Assembly (NCBI GenBank): GCA_963971535.1 | Contig: OZ020589.1 | Span: 96,918,121-96,982,120 of the forward strand | Direction: 5' to 3' | Source: Notolepis coatsorum | Taxonomy: Eukaryota; Chordata; Actinopteri; Aulopiformes; Paralepididae | Length of the DNA: 64,000 nucleotides | In this document: positions 42,151-52,737 of the stretch, piece after piece | How positions within the stretch are numbered: position 1 is the first letter of the stretch | How the letters are laid out: each line of letters begins with the position of its first letter | The notes under the pieces: model-generated | What the model was told of the DNA's origin: nothing | Databases searched by the model: none | The model's input: only the letters and a program-made list of their open reading frames with translations | Program-made: the position numbers and the translations under genes

Positions 42151-45100
42151 TAATAATAATAATAATGCATTCTATTTATAAGGCGCCTTTCAAGGCACTC
42201 AAGGACGCCGACAACAATTTAAAAACAGTTAAATTCATAATCACAGTACATTAAAATAATAAAAATAAAAATATATAAAATCAGACAGAAAATAAAATCA
42301 GACATATGCCTGCCTAAAAAGGTGGGTTTTGAGGTGGGTTTTAAAAGAAATGATGGAGTCAATGTTCCTGATGTCGGGGGGGAGGCAGTTCCAGAAGCGG
42401 GGGGCAGAGCAGCTGAAGGCTCTTGACCCCATGGTGGACAGACAGGCTGGGGGGACGGTCAGGTTGATGGAGGAGGCAGACCTGAGGGACCGGGTGGGAA
42501 TGTTGATATGAAGGAGGTCGGACAGGTATGGAGGGGCGAGGTTGTGAATGGCCTTGTATGTATGGAGGAGGATCTTGTAGTCTATGCGGAGTTTAATGGG
42601 AAGCCAGTGTAGTTGGCGTAGGACGGGGGTGATGTGACTGATGACAGGGGTTCTGGTGATTATGCGGGCAGCAGCGTTCTGGACCAGTTGGAGCTTATGG
42701 AGGAGTTTGTGGGGGAGACCAAAGAGAAGGGAGTTGCAGTAATCTAAGCGGGAAGTGACGAGGGAGTGGACCAGGATTGTGGCACTGTTGGGAGTGAGTG
42801 AAGGGCGGAGGCGGTTGATGTTGCGAAGGTGGAAGTAGGCGGACCGGATGATGTTATTGATGTGGGAATGGAATGATAGGGTGCTGTCGAGGACGACACC
42901 CAGACTCTTGACCTGGGGGGAAGGGGAAACCAAGGAGTTGTCTATGGTGAGGGTGAAACTGGGGTGCTTGGTGAGTGTGGACTTGGAGCCAATGAGGACT
43001 ACGTCTGTTTTGCCACTGTTTAATTTCAGGAAATTTGAGGTGAACCAGGATTTGATTTCCTTTAGACAGGCACAGAGGGAAGAGGGAGGGAGGGTGGAAG
43101 TGGGTTTGGAGGAAACATAGAGCTGGGTGTCGTCCGCGTAGCAGTGGAAATTAATGCTGTTTTTGCGGAGAATCCGACAGAGTGGGAGGAGGTAGATAAT
43201 GAAGAGGATAGGGCCAAGGACAGAGCCCTGGGGAACACCGGAGGAGAGGGGGGATGGATGGGATGTGAATGATTTTAGCTGAATGAACTGAGTACGGCCA
43301 GAGAGATATGAGTGGAACCAGTCTAGGGATGTGTGGGAGATTCCAATGGAGGCTAGTCGGTTAAGGAGGGTGGAGTGAGATATGGTGTCAAATGCGGCGC
43401 TTAGATCGAGGAGGATGAGGATGGATAATAGTCCGGAGTCAGCTGCCATCAGTAGGTAATTTGTGATTTTGAGGAGGGCTGTTTCTGTGCTGTGACGGGG
43501 GCGAAAACCAGATTGGAACTGTTCATAGAGGTTATTGTTGGAGAGGTGAGCATGAATCTGAGAAGCCACTACTTTTTCCAGGATTTTTGAGAGAAATGGT
43601 AGGTTGGAGATGGGGCGGAGGTTATTGAAAATGTTGGGGTCTAAACCAGGTTTCTTTAGAATCGGTGTTACAGCAGCGGATTTGAGAGATGATGGGACAG
43701 AACCAGAGGTGAGGGAGGAATGGATGATTGCAGTTATAAGGGGCAGAAGAGAGGGGAGGGAGGCTATGACCAGGGAGGAGGGCATGGGGTCAAGTTGGCA
43801 GGTGGATGGCTTGGATTTCCGGATGAGTTTTGATATATCGGCAGCAGAGGGGAGATGGAAGCAGGAGAGAGGTGCAGAGAGGGAGGGGTGTGGAGCTAGG
43901 GGAGATGGACAACTGGACATGAGAGAGGTCAGTTGCTGATGTATATTGGCTATTTTTAAATTGAAAAATGACATCAGTGAGTTACAATGTTCAGTGGAGT
44001 AGAAGTGTGAGGGAAGGGAGTCAGGGGGGCGGAGTGAGTTGTTGACCACTGAGAACAGGGCCCTGGTGTTCCCAGCACCAGCAGTGATTTTATCTGCAAA
44101 ATATTGGGATTTGGCTGAGGAGAGGGTGTCTTTGTAGTGGAGGATATGGGTATGGTGCATCTGTTTGTGAACAGTGAGTCCGGTTTTTCTGGAAAGCCGC
44201 TCCAGCTGACGTCCTTTGGCTTTCAGCAGACGTAGGTGAGGGGAGAACCAGGGGGCGGAGTGGGGGAATGACACAGTCCTGGTTTTGAGGGGGGCAAGTG
44301 AGTCCAGCAGAGTTTGGAGACTGTCGTTGTAGTGGGAGACGAGCTGATCCGGGGTGCATGGGGGGATGGTGATGGGGAAACTGTCGATGCCTGTGGTGAG
44401 ATCAGCTAAATTAATGTTTTTGATGTTGCGGAAGGACATAATACGTGACTGTTTGGTTTGGGATAGTGTCAGACTTAAATGAAATGAAACAACCATGTGG
44501 TCGGAGATGGGGAGATCGACAGCAGAACAGTTGAGAGGGGTGACACCAGAGCAACAGACCAAGTCCAAAATATGACCTTTAGAATGGGTTGGGAAATCTA
44601 TGTGTTGTTTGAGACCATAACTGTCCAGGCAAGAGATGAAGTCCTTAGTGAGAGCATGATTCGTGTTGTCCATGTGAATATTTAAATCACCCAACAGAAT
44701 TATGTTGGATGAGAGTGAACAGATGTGGGTGAGAAATGTGTTGAATTCATCAATGAAATCCTTGTTTGGTTTAGGTGGGCGGTAGATATTTACTAAAATA
44801 GTTGGTGTAGGTCCATTTAACTGTAGAGCTACGGACTCAAATGATTGAGACACTGGTAGTGTAACAGATGAGACCTTCCAAGTCTCGCGGTAGATTAGCG
44901 CGAGACCTCCCCCTCTGCCGGTGAGACGGGGTTGGCAGATGTAAACAAACCCAGGTGGGGTAGACTCGTTCAGCTGAGAGAAGTCATTGGGATGTTGCCA
45001 AGTCTCTGTTAAACAGAAAAAGTCATACTTGCGGTCGAGGAGGAGGTCCTGCAGTAATTGTCCCTTGCCAGTGAGGGAGCGGATGTTAAATAATCCAAGT

Positions 45101-45715
45101 TTGACGTCGGAGTGCTGGTTGGAGAAGCTAGCGTTAGCCGACCTGGCTAGGCTAGCTAACGCGCTGTGGTCCACCTTCCTGCGAGTGTTTCTCAGAGGGT
45201 GGCGGCGGGTGGAGGTCCAGGTGGAGTCATCGATGTGGTAGCTTCGTCCGGCACTGCGATGGATGTACCTCCGACGAGGAAAAGCAATGTCCGGGAAATG
45301 GTACAGTACAGGCGGGGGAGCAGACCGGTGGAATCGGAGTTGGTGGAGCTCCGTACTCATGTATTGGATCAGGGTTGACGCTGGATATATTAAGAAGGAC
45401 AGGACAGTCCACAAGAGCGCAGAGCTCACAGCGAGGTTGTAGATCAACATGATGAACGGGCAGATGTTACGTTCCGAACAGCAGTAGCAGTGACCGGGTG
45501 AGTAGAACGCCAACACGCTTTTGGTAACGTTTGAGCAGTCTAACACACAATACTGACAAACGGATCAATTTGACAGTAATTCCAGAGTAGAGACCAACGG
45601 TACCACGTTCGCCAATAGTAGGTGATCTGCTGCAAACTATGCAAATAATCATAAAAACATTAAAAACAACCGGAGAGCAGCGGCAGCTAGTCGCGCCTGC
45701 GTTCACTCAACCGGA
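42151..45715 (-). mobile_element. complete L2/CR1-group LINE (copy 3)
   Basis: Third duplicate of the L2 insertion, same ends. Confidence 0.85.
42298..45546 (-). CDS. L2-type LINE polyprotein, endonuclease and RT (copy 3)
   Basis: 1082 residues, identical to the two other copies. The complete absence of amino-acid differences among three copies indicates a very recent duplication or an assembly effect. Confidence 0.92.
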   Translation of the reverse strand: MLDCSNVTKSVLAFYSPGHCYCCSERNICPFIMLIYNLAVSSALLWTVLSFLIYPASTLIQYMSTELHQLRFHRSAPPPVLYHFPDIAFPRRRYIHRSAGRSYHIDDSTWTSTRRHPLRNTRRKVDHSALASLARSANASFSNQHSDVKLGLFNIRSLTGKGQLLQDLLLDRKYDFFCLTETWQHPNDFSQLNESTPPGFVYICQPRLTGRGGGLALIYRETWKVSSVTLPVSQSFESVALQLNGPTPTILVNIYRPPKPNKDFIDEFNTFLTHICSLSSNIILLGDLNIHMDNTNHALTKDFISCLDSYGLKQHIDFPTHSKGHILDLVCCSGVTPLNCSAVDLPISDHMVVSFHLSLTLSQTKQSRIMSFRNIKNINLADLTTGIDSFPITIPPCTPDQLVSHYNDSLQTLLDSLAPLKTRTVSFPHSAPWFSPHLRLLKAKGRQLERLSRKTGLTVHKQMHHTHILHYKDTLSSAKSQYFADKITAGAGNTRALFSVVNNSLRPPDSLPSHFYSTEHCNSLMSFFNLKIANIHQQLTSLMSSCPSPLAPHPSLSAPLSCFHLPSAADISKLIRKSKPSTCQLDPMPSSLVIASLPSLLPLITAIIHSSLTSGSVPSSLKSAAVTPILKKPGLDPNIFNNLRPISNLPFLSKILEKVVASQIHAHLSNNNLYEQFQSGFRPRHSTETALLKITNYLLMAADSGLLSILILLDLSAAFDTISHSTLLNRLASIGISHTSLDWFHSYLSGRTQFIQLKSFTSHPSPLSSGVPQGSVLGPILFIIYLLPLCRILRKNSINFHCYADDTQLYVSSKPTSTLPPSSLCACLKEIKSWFTSNFLKLNSGKTDVVLIGSKSTLTKHPSFTLTIDNSLVSPSPQVKSLGVVLDSTLSFHSHINNIIRSAYFHLRNINRLRPSLTPNSATILVHSLVTSRLDYCNSLLFGLPHKLLHKLQLVQNAAARIITRTPVISHITPVLRQLHWLPIKLRIDYKILLHTYKAIHNLAPPYLSDLLHINIPTRSLRSASSINLTVPPACLSTMGSRAFSCSAPRFWNCLPPDIRNIDSIISFKTHLKTHLFRQAYV

Positions 45716-46299
45716 AGTCCTTGTGGGAACGATGGTACGTAGAGAGCGTTCTTTAACGTCACCGTACGCCGGCGCCCCTTACTGTCCGTGAGGCATACCT
45801 GTGCGTCTCCTCTCTCTTGCGGCAATCCGCAGGTGCGTCTCCCGTCTGCCAGCTCCATGCTGTGCCTCTCCGGGTGGAACGTGTCATCAAAGTTCTTAAA
45901 CCGACTCCTGTCGTTGATGACATGGGACGACGCACCTGTGTCCATGATCAGTCCCCTTCTCTGGGCTCGCTGCAGCTGGGCCAGTCCGGTGGTGCACGCC
46001 GTCCACGCCCCGAAAGCGCAGTCTTCTTGTCCCGTTATTCTCCGGGCGTTGTCTCGATCCGTCTCACGTCGACCGTCGCCGCCATCGTGTCCGCTGTCGT
46101 CATCCTGTCCACAGCCGTCTTCTTGTCCGTAGCCGCCATCTTGTCCGTAGCGTCCGCTGTCGTCATCCTGTCCACAGCCGTCTTCTTGTCCGTAGCCGCC
46201 ATCTTGTCCGTAGCAGCCATTTTGTCCGTGGCCTCTGTCTCGTCCATGGCCGTCATCTTGCCCATGCGCGTATCGCGCGATCTGGTCGTGTTTCTTCAT
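45703..46299 (-). pseudogene. Copia gag C-terminus and protease (copy 3)
   Basis: Identical to the protease remnants of copies 1 and 2. Confidence 0.85.
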
Positions 46300-46654
46300 G
46301 CATGCTGTCTGTGTGCCCCGTGGATTTGCAGAAGCTACACCAGACAGTCTTTGTGCAGTCGCTTCTCCGATGGCCTTTCTCTCCGCATCGCCAACACGCC
46401 AGTTCCGTCGTGGTCCTGGTCCTCTCCCTTGGCGTCGCTCGGGCCTTTAGCACCCTCTCTCCCGCCTCCGCGGCGGCTGGGTGGGTATCTTCTGAGGCCT
46501 CGAAGTTCCTTAACTTAGCCTTGAACTGTCCCAATGTCATGTCCGTTGAACCGTGTGTTACCAGGAGTGTGAACGGTTTGTACAGCTCCGGTAGTCCTCT
46601 CATCATCATCGCCATCATTAGCCCATCGCTTGGTGCTTCTCCGGCACTCCTCAA
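46253..46654 (-). pseudogene. Copia gag with zinc knuckle (copy 3)
   Basis: Identical to 32347-32748. Confidence 0.85.
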
Positions 46655-46829
46655 TGGCGTCGTGATCTGCTCCGCTCTGTTGACGTATTCGTCACAGTCT
46701 CGGTGGGCCCCTTCCTCAGGGCCGTTAGTGCTATGTAGAGGGCCACGACTCTGGGTCTTCCTCGCCCGATGTAATGCTCTCTCAACACCTCCAGGCTTTC
46801 TCGGCCTTGGTCTTTAGTGTCGCAGAATA

Positions 46830-47036
46830 TCAGCCCCAGTACTCACAGTACTCGTCTGCATTACGCTGGTCGTCCAGGGCTTGCTCTTCCGCCATCAGTT
46901 CTCCCGTGGGGGCTGCCAGGATCGTCTCCTTCAGTCCCGCACCGTGCATGCAGCATAGCATGCGCTCTTCCCAGAGCTCATAGTCCTCTGCTTTTCCATT
47001 GAATGATGGCCATTTGCCCCTTCCCTTGTTTTCCAT
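46830..47036 (-). pseudogene. Copia gag N-terminus (copy 3)
   Basis: Same as 32924-33130 except for one residue (NADEYCEYWG instead of NADAYCEYWG), from the base at 46852. Confidence 0.8.
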
Positions 47037-47179
47037 CCTCTTCGTTGGTGGTAGGCTTAGCTTTTGTTGGCCTAGCGTCTAGCCACGCGGTGCTCCCGGC
47101 ACTAACCTAGCCTATACTTTAGCTAAGCTTGCTACAGTACCCTTATTATTTCGCCCCGGCGTTATCTGGGCCCATAACC

Positions 47180-47503
47180 TGTTAACAGAATTCGGCTATA
47201 GGGCGACAATAATGTGGTCAAGAGGCATGGTTTCTATCTTGAGCCTTAACTGGCGTGGTTTATTATTCACATGGCAGAGCAGTAACACTACAGGTCTTCT
47301 CTCACTGAGAGACTGGGGGAAAGAGAAAGAAGTGGGAGGAGACACCTCTATTTATACTCGCCACCTGGTGGTGTTCCTGAGTGTCTGCGCCTAGAGCGCC
47401 CTCTAGTGGAAACAGTTATATATGCAGTTAGACAGTTACTAGTGTAAACGGTTATATATGCAGTTAGACAGTTACTAACAATCCTACACAGAACCTCTGC
47501 CTT
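47180..47503 (-). mobile_element. 5' LTR of minus-strand Copia (copy 3)
   Basis: Same as 33274-33597. Primer-binding site 47166-47179, CTCF-like motif 47396-47409. This is the outermost LTR of the array. Confidence 0.85.
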
Positions 47504-47693
47504 ATCATGCTATTTCGTCTCGTTATCCAGCAACATACAGCTACGTCATCTCCGTGGATGTGTGTTTCTCATCTGCGTAGTGCAAGACTCACCTGCCGTA
47601 AAGCAAGGCGTGGCTGTCGTGACATCTATCTCACGTCATGAACTAAATTAAAGGGCAGTGCTGTAATTCAAAGGATTTGGTACCCAATAATAT

Positions 47694-47820
47694 TAACTAC
47701 TTATGTTCTTACATAATAGCATTAACTATTTATGTTCTTATTCAATGGCATTAACTATTTATGTTCTTATTCAATGGCATTAACTATTTATGTCCCTATG
47801 ACTAAATAGTTATGAATCTG
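47694..47820. repeat. 29-31-bp minisatellite at the edge of the tandem array
   Basis: Four units with ATTAACTATTTATGTTCTTA and TTCAATGGC begin exactly where the third 6,953-bp unit ends. Low-complexity sequence at the breakpoint may have helped the duplication. Confidence 0.75.
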
Positions 47821-47829
47821 AAACCTGGG

Positions 47830-48056
47830 TTACAACAGTAAATGACCAAGTATGGTTGTCAATATTCCAATGTACAGTTTTGCTTGTACAGTTGTACAGT
47901 GTTCCCCACCACCCACCCTTGAAAATGGGGGACCCTGATGTAAACAAGACAAAAGTCTTTCTCTGGTCTGCATCCCCTTAACAATTGTGTGTATTGAGCT
48001 GTACTGTATTGTACCCATTCTGCAATCTGTTAATAAAGTTTTTCAATCAATCAATC
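47830..48056 (+). mobile_element. LINE 3' end, (TCAA)n tail
   Basis: AGTAAATGACCAAGTATGG, the GGGGGACCCTGATG block, TTAATAAAG and (TCAA)n at 48043-48056. Same family as 8510-9179. No coding part. Confidence 0.7.
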
Positions 48057-48393
48057 AATTGGTACACAGTAAATCTTGCAGTGTCAAATTAACACTATTC
48101 CGAGTGTATTTGGTCCCACTCAGAATAATAAAAAGCTGTGTGTATTTATTTCTATAGCTTCTATAGTGCCTCCAGCTCTCAAGCACAGACAGGTGCTTCA
48201 ACGTACTTGGTAAACAGTTCTCTTAACAGGTAACACTTTTAAATGTCCAACAGTACCCTCAAAACAAAACAGCCAAATAAATTCTGCGTTGTACATATTT
48301 CACCTCACACTTTTATGTTGTCAAGCTCAACTTTCTATTTTCAGGAGTGCATTCATCTCCCCAAAGTTAGCCCTCTGCCTTTGTTATTGATAC
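48057..48393. other. no gene; flank of the plus-strand Copia
   Basis: 48058-48122 (GGTACACAGTAAATCTTGCA onward) is repeated at 53076-53142 on the other side of the Copia element. 48205-48310 matches the LINE fragment at 23228. No ORF. GATAC at 48389-48393 is the Copia target copy. Confidence 0.6.
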
Positions 48394-48673
48394 TGTTGAG
48401 GTTATGTGTTATATACGATTACATGTACCTGCTTAACTGTTTCCACAAGAGGGCACTCTAGGCGCAAGGAGACGTGGCTATTGATGCTGACGTCAGGTAA
48501 GAGGTATAAAAGAAGTTGTTACCTCCCCCTCGATCTCTTCCTCCGTCGCCTCTCACGAGAGAAGGTCTCATGTGCATAATGATGTGTGAATAATAAACCA
48601 CGCCAAAGGCTAAAGAGAGGAACCTTGTCGTCATGGCCAAGTTATTGTCGCTCCACAGGTGACTCTGTCAACA
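48394..48673 (+). mobile_element. 5' LTR of plus-strand Copia
   Basis: Starts TGTTGAGG, ends GTCAACA. Holds a CTCF-like motif (48443-48456), a CRE TGACGTCA (48488-48495), a TATA box TATAAAA (48505-48511), a GT splice donor-like CAGGTAAG overlapping the CRE, and the polyadenylation signal AATAAA (48592-48597). Transcription should start about 30 bp after the TATA box. Confidence 0.92.
48488..48511 (+). promoter_or_regulatory. LTR promoter: CRE and TATA box
   Basis: TGACGTCA at 48488-48495, nine bases before TATAAAA at 48505-48511. The same pair exists in the 3' LTR near 52830-52853. CREB/ATF-type factors bind this site. Confidence 0.7.
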
Positions 48674-48675
48674 GT

Positions 48676-48687
48676 TTATGGGCCCAG
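48676..48687 (+). promoter_or_regulatory. primer-binding site, initiator tRNA-Met anticodon arm
   Basis: TTATGGGCCCAG two bases after the LTR is the reverse complement of CTGGGCCCATAA, bases 27-38 of initiator tRNA-Met. A further CACGC (complement of GCGTG, bases 22-26) follows after a 2-base bulge. Confidence 0.78.
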
Positions 48688-48816
48688 ATCACGCAGGAGC
48701 GAAATAAGTAAGGGTAGCAAGTTTAGCTGAAAGTATAGGCTAGTTTAGCACCGGGAGCACCGCGTGGCTAAAGCTAGGCTAACGGCAGCTAAAGCTACGC
48801 CTACCATCAAAAGAGG

Positions 48817-49350
48817 ATGGCGACCAAAGGAAGGAGCAAATGGCCCTTGTTCAACGGAAGGGCAGAGGACTATGAGCTCTGGGAAGAGCGAATGTTGTGC
48901 TGTATGCACAGAGTTGGGCTGAAGAAAACCATCTTGACGGCCCCCACGGGAGAAGTAACGGTGGCCGCGCAAGCCCTGGACACCAAGCAAAATGCCGACA
49001 CATACTGCGAGTTAGCACCACTGCTAGACGACACGAGCTTGGGACTGATATTCCGCGACACGAAGGACAGAGGCAGAGAGAGCCTGAAAGTGTTAAGAGA
49101 ACACTACATCGGAAGGGGAAGACCCCGGATCGTATCCCTCTACATAACTCTGACCGCGCTGAAGAAAGCGCACACCAAGACTGTGACCGAATACGTCATC
49201 AGAGCTGAACAGATCATTACAGCGCTTAAGAGTGCAGGAGAAGGTTATGAGAGGACTACCGGAGATGTACAAACCGTTCACACTACTGGTGACACACGGT
49301 TCAGCGGACATGTCGCTGGGGGAGTTCAAGGCCAAGTTGCGAAACTTTGA
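48817..49350 (+). pseudogene. Copia gag, N-terminal two thirds
   Basis: The ATG at 48817 (MATKGRSKWPLFNGRAEDYE) begins gag about 140 bp after the LTR. ELWEERMLCCMH and LREHYIGRGRPRIVSLYITL are typical of a Copia gag (UBN2-type capsid) domain. Near 49235 a deletion of roughly ten codons, judged against the minus-strand element, shifts the frame. From there the gag-pol frame continues at 49232 and the tail of this frame to 49350 is meaningless. Gag forms the cytoplasmic particle. Confidence 0.85.
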
Positions 49351-51304
49351 GGCCTCAGAAGACACACACCCAGTCGCTGTGGAGGTGGGAGAGAGGGTGC
49401 TGAAGGCCCGGGCGGCACCAAGAGAGAAGACCAGACCCCCGACGGAGCTGGCGTGTTGGCGATGCAGAGAAAAAGGGCACCGGAAAGATAACTGCACAAA
49501 GACTGTTTGGTGTAGCTTCTGTAAATCCACGAGGCACACAGACAAAGTGTGCAGAAAGAAACGTGACCAGAGCGCTCAGTACGCGCATGGACAAGAGGGC
49601 GGCTGTGGACAAGATGGCGGCAACGGTGGACGTGAGACGAGTCGAGACGACGCCCGGAGAGCAGCGGGACGAGAGGACTTCATCTTCGGGGCGCAGACAA
49701 CGTACGTCACCCAGTCAACGCAGCAGCAGCAGGTCCAAAGGAAGAGACTGATCGTGGACACAGGTGCGTCGTCCCACATCATCAATGACAGAAACCGATT
49801 CAAGAACTTTGACAACACCTTCGAGCCGGAGAGACACAGCATGGAGCTGGCAGACGGGAAGCGCACATTCGGTTTGGCGCAGGGGAGAGGAGACGCACAG
49901 GTATGCCTCATAGACAGTGAGGGTCGCCGGTGTACAGTGACGTTAAAGAACGCTCTCTACATACCCTCGTTCCCACAAGAACTATTCTCTGTAAAATCTG
50001 CTACTGCGAACGGTGCCAAAGTGTTCTTCAATGAAGGTAAAGATGTTCTTGTAGAGCCTAACGGTACGCGATTTAACATAGAGGTGTACAAGAGAATGTA
50101 TTATCTACAAACAGAGTGTAATGATAACGATATGTGTAATGTGACTGTCAGTCATGATATCCAGACATGGCATGAGATCATGGGTCATTGTAATTACGAG
50201 GATTTACTGAAACTGCAAGCAGTGACAGAAGGCATGCATATTAACGGTGAAAAGCATAGACCGAACAAAGAATGTGAAGTGTGTATAAAGGGGAAGTTCA
50301 CTCAATCGAGGAACAGACGTCCCACGGAAAAAGTAAAGGTACCACTTGAGCTAGTTAACACAGATCTAGCCGGTCCAGTAAGCAACGAGTCCATAGGTGG
50401 CTTTAAATATGTACAGTATTTTACAGATGTGTGTACAGGGGCAGTGTTTGTTTACTTTCTCAAAGCAAAGAGTGACACACTCCAGGCCACAGAGAAATTC
50501 CTTGCAGATGTAGCCCCTTATGGCAACATAAGATGCTTGAGGTCCGACAACGGAACCGAGTTCACAAATAGAGAGTTCCAATCACTGTTGAGAAGGAACA
50601 AGATAAGACACGAGACGTCATGTCCTTACTCCCCGCACCAGAACGGGGTAGCAGAGAGGAAAGGACGTACTCTTTTCGAAATGGCTAGGTGTAAGCTGAT
50701 AGATGGTAACTTACCTAAGAGTCTATGGCATTATGCGGTACAAGAAGCCTCTTACACCAGGAACAGGAGTTTTAATAAGCACACAGGCACCACCCCGTAT
50801 ACAGCACTGACAGGGAAAAAGTGTAATCTAGCTAGAATGCAAAAATTTGGGTCAGTGTGTTATGCTTACCAGCAGGACAGAGGAAAGCTCGAGTCCAGAT
50901 GTGAAAAAGGACTCTTTGTAGGGCACGACAAAGGAACCCCCGCTTTTCTAGTCTATTATCCCGGTAAAGGGAAAGTGCAAAAACACAGGCTAGTCAAATT
51001 TGTCACAAAGACAACATGTGAGAACGAGACACAGACAGAGGAGCCAGAGCTGGACTCCAGAGTAGGGTGTGAAGAAAGAGAGACACCACAGCCTAGTGTA
51101 CTGAGCACAGACGTGCAGACAGACAGTCAACAACCCCCAGAGGACGATGACGAGGAGGACCCGAGGGTGACGTCACGTGCCTCATGCAGTGGGAGGTATC
51201 CCTCACGGGAACACAAACCCCCAAAGTATCTGAAAGACTATGCCCAGAGAGAAAGTGACGAGGATGACAGTACACTTACGGCATTGATTACTGCTACAGA
51301 GTAG
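49232..51304 (+). CDS. Copia gag C-terminus, protease and integrase
   Basis: A 690-residue frame. Zinc knuckle C75-C78-H83-C88, second knuckle C94-C97-H102-C107, aspartic protease DTGAS at D176. The integrase has its zinc finger at H314, H319, C348, C351 and the DDE triad at D378 (NTDLAGP), D439 (RSDNGTEF) and E475 (GVAERKG). The C-terminal GKKCNLARMQKFGSVCYAY and FVGHDKGTPAFLVYYP are the usual Copia integrase tail. An acidic linker follows. The apparent start is not a true start; gag reads into this frame without a stop between in related copies. A frameshift near 51285 separates it from RT. Protease and integrase look intact. Confidence 0.9.
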   Translation: MQEKVMRGLPEMYKPFTLLVTHGSADMSLGEFKAKLRNFEASEDTHPVAVEVGERVLKARAAPREKTRPPTELACWRCREKGHRKDNCTKTVWCSFCKSTRHTDKVCRKKRDQSAQYAHGQEGGCGQDGGNGGRETSRDDARRAAGREDFIFGAQTTYVTQSTQQQQVQRKRLIVDTGASSHIINDRNRFKNFDNTFEPERHSMELADGKRTFGLAQGRGDAQVCLIDSEGRRCTVTLKNALYIPSFPQELFSVKSATANGAKVFFNEGKDVLVEPNGTRFNIEVYKRMYYLQTECNDNDMCNVTVSHDIQTWHEIMGHCNYEDLLKLQAVTEGMHINGEKHRPNKECEVCIKGKFTQSRNRRPTEKVKVPLELVNTDLAGPVSNESIGGFKYVQYFTDVCTGAVFVYFLKAKSDTLQATEKFLADVAPYGNIRCLRSDNGTEFTNREFQSLLRRNKIRHETSCPYSPHQNGVAERKGRTLFEMARCKLIDGNLPKSLWHYAVQEASYTRNRSFNKHTGTTPYTALTGKKCNLARMQKFGSVCYAYQQDRGKLESRCEKGLFVGHDKGTPAFLVYYPGKGKVQKHRLVKFVTKTTCENETQTEEPELDSRVGCEERETPQPSVLSTDVQTDSQQPPEDDDEEDPRVTSRASCSGRYPSREHKPPKYLKDYAQRESDEDDSTLTALITATE

Positions 51305-51639
51305 TGAGTGGAGTACCTCAGACCTTTAAAGAGGCCATGGTGTCCCCTGAATCAAGAAAATGGGAGAGAGCAATGGATGAGGAGATGAGGTCCCTAGAGG
51401 ACAACCACACCTTTACTCTTACCAAGTTACCAGATGGCAGACAAACTGTGGGAGGAAAATGGGTGTACTCAATCAAGGAGGGTATTGAAGGCCACGACAA
51501 ATACAAGGCCAGGTTTGTAGCTAAAGGTTACAGTCAAAGGGAAGGTATAGACCCACCCAAATCACAAGAAGTGGATTCCATGTTTAAATACAGAAGGAGA
51601 TCCATGTTTAAATACAGAAGGAGGGTATTCCATGTTTAA
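51304..51639 (+). pseudogene. Copia RT, N-terminal part
   Basis: Frame +1 relative to integrase. Contains KEAMVSPESRKWERAMDEEM, GRQTVGGKWVYSIKEG and YKARFVAKGYSQREGID, the first RT block of Copia. After PPKSQEVDS it runs into the minisatellite (MFKYRRR repeats) and stops at 51639. Confidence 0.85.
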
Positions 51640-51672
51640 ATACAGAAGTGGATTCTATGTTTAAATACAGAA
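51585..51672 (+). repeat. minisatellite replacing the RT core
   Basis: Four units of 22-28 bp, each with TCCATGTTTAAATACAGAAG or one mismatch, fill the gap between the RT N-terminal block and GTGGATGATTTA (VDDL). Roughly 100 residues of RT, including the first catalytic aspartate, are absent. The minus-strand element shows the same replacement at 26930-27165, with more, more diverged units. Confidence 0.9.
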
Positions 51673-52617
51673 GTGGATGATTTAATCATCGCAGCGGACA
51701 ACACTAGAAACCTAGAGCAGGTGAAAAGTATGCTCTCCACCAGATTCAAAATGAAAGACCTAGGCAGGTTAAAGCATTTTCTAGGCATGGACTTCGAACA
51801 GTCTGCCAGTTGTGTAAAAATATCCCAGAAGAGATATGTGGAAAAGATCCTGAAACGTTTTGACATGCAAGAATGTAGAACAAGGGAAACACCATGTGAT
51901 CAAAAACTAGACTACCAAGAGGATGCTCAGAAATTGACAGATGTAAAAATGTACAGAGAAGCTGTGGGTAGCCTCATTTATTTGACAACATGTACTCGCC
52001 CTGACCTATGTTTTGTAGTGAGTAAATTGTCACAGCATTTAGCTGATCCCACAGAGGAGCACTGGATTACAGCAAAACATGTTTTTCGTTATCTCAAAGG
52101 TACAGCAGATAAACAGCTTTGTTTCAGAAAGAGCAGCGAGGGCTTAGGGCTTAAAGCCTACAGTGATGCAGATTGGGCGGCAGACGCCACAGACAGAAGA
52201 AGTACCACAGGGTATTGTGTGAGTTTGAACACAGACAGCTCACTGGTTTCATGGAAAACAAAGAAACAGCCCACAGTGGCACTGTCAACTTGTGAAGCCG
52301 AATACATGGCTCTAGCTATGACAATACAGGAATGTATTTATCTAGAACAACTGCTCGAAGGAATGGATACCTATGTATAAGAGAAAACTGTGGTTTATGA
52401 AGATAACCAGGGAACCATTGCAATTGCTAGAAACCCTGTGTGCCGACAGAGGTGTAAACATGTGGATATAAAATATCACTTTATCAGATCTGTCATCAGA
52501 GAAGAAAGGATGACACTTGTTTATTGTCCTACAGACGACATGGTAGCAGATGCTATGACAAAGCCTGTCTCCAAACTGAAATTGAGAAGATTTGCAGAGG
52601 TCATGTTTGGTGTGTAA
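51673..52617 (+). pseudogene. Copia RT C-terminus and RNase H
   Basis: Starts at the valine of the catalytic VDDLIIAADN. Continues with the RT thumb (MKDLGRLKHFLGMDFEQS, RYVEKILKRFDM) and RPDLCFVVSKLSQH, then RNase H with YSDADWAADATDRRSTTGYC and STCEAEYMALA. The TAA at 52378-52380 interrupts it in frame; VVYEDNQGTIAIARNP, KHVDIKYHFIR and MVADAMTKPV follow to 52617. No ATG is expected; this is the middle of Pol. RNase H residues D, E, D appear present. Confidence 0.88.
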
Positions 52618-52737
52618 ATATTGCCTGTTATGTAATATTGACTGCCATATTCTTTTTGATGTTCTGAACTGTATTCTTTTCTTTGAAAGATGTTTTTGGA
52701 AAAGTTGTACAGTATACACAACAGCCATAAGTGGGAG

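Larger units (their letters stand above)
40741..47693. repeat. 6,953-bp tandem unit, copy 3
   Basis: Third repeat. One substitution was noticed (46852 T where copies 1 and 2 have G), changing Ala to Glu in the gag fragment. After 47693 the sequence leaves the repeat into TAACTACTTATGTTC, the only place where the true right flank is seen. Confidence 0.97.
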
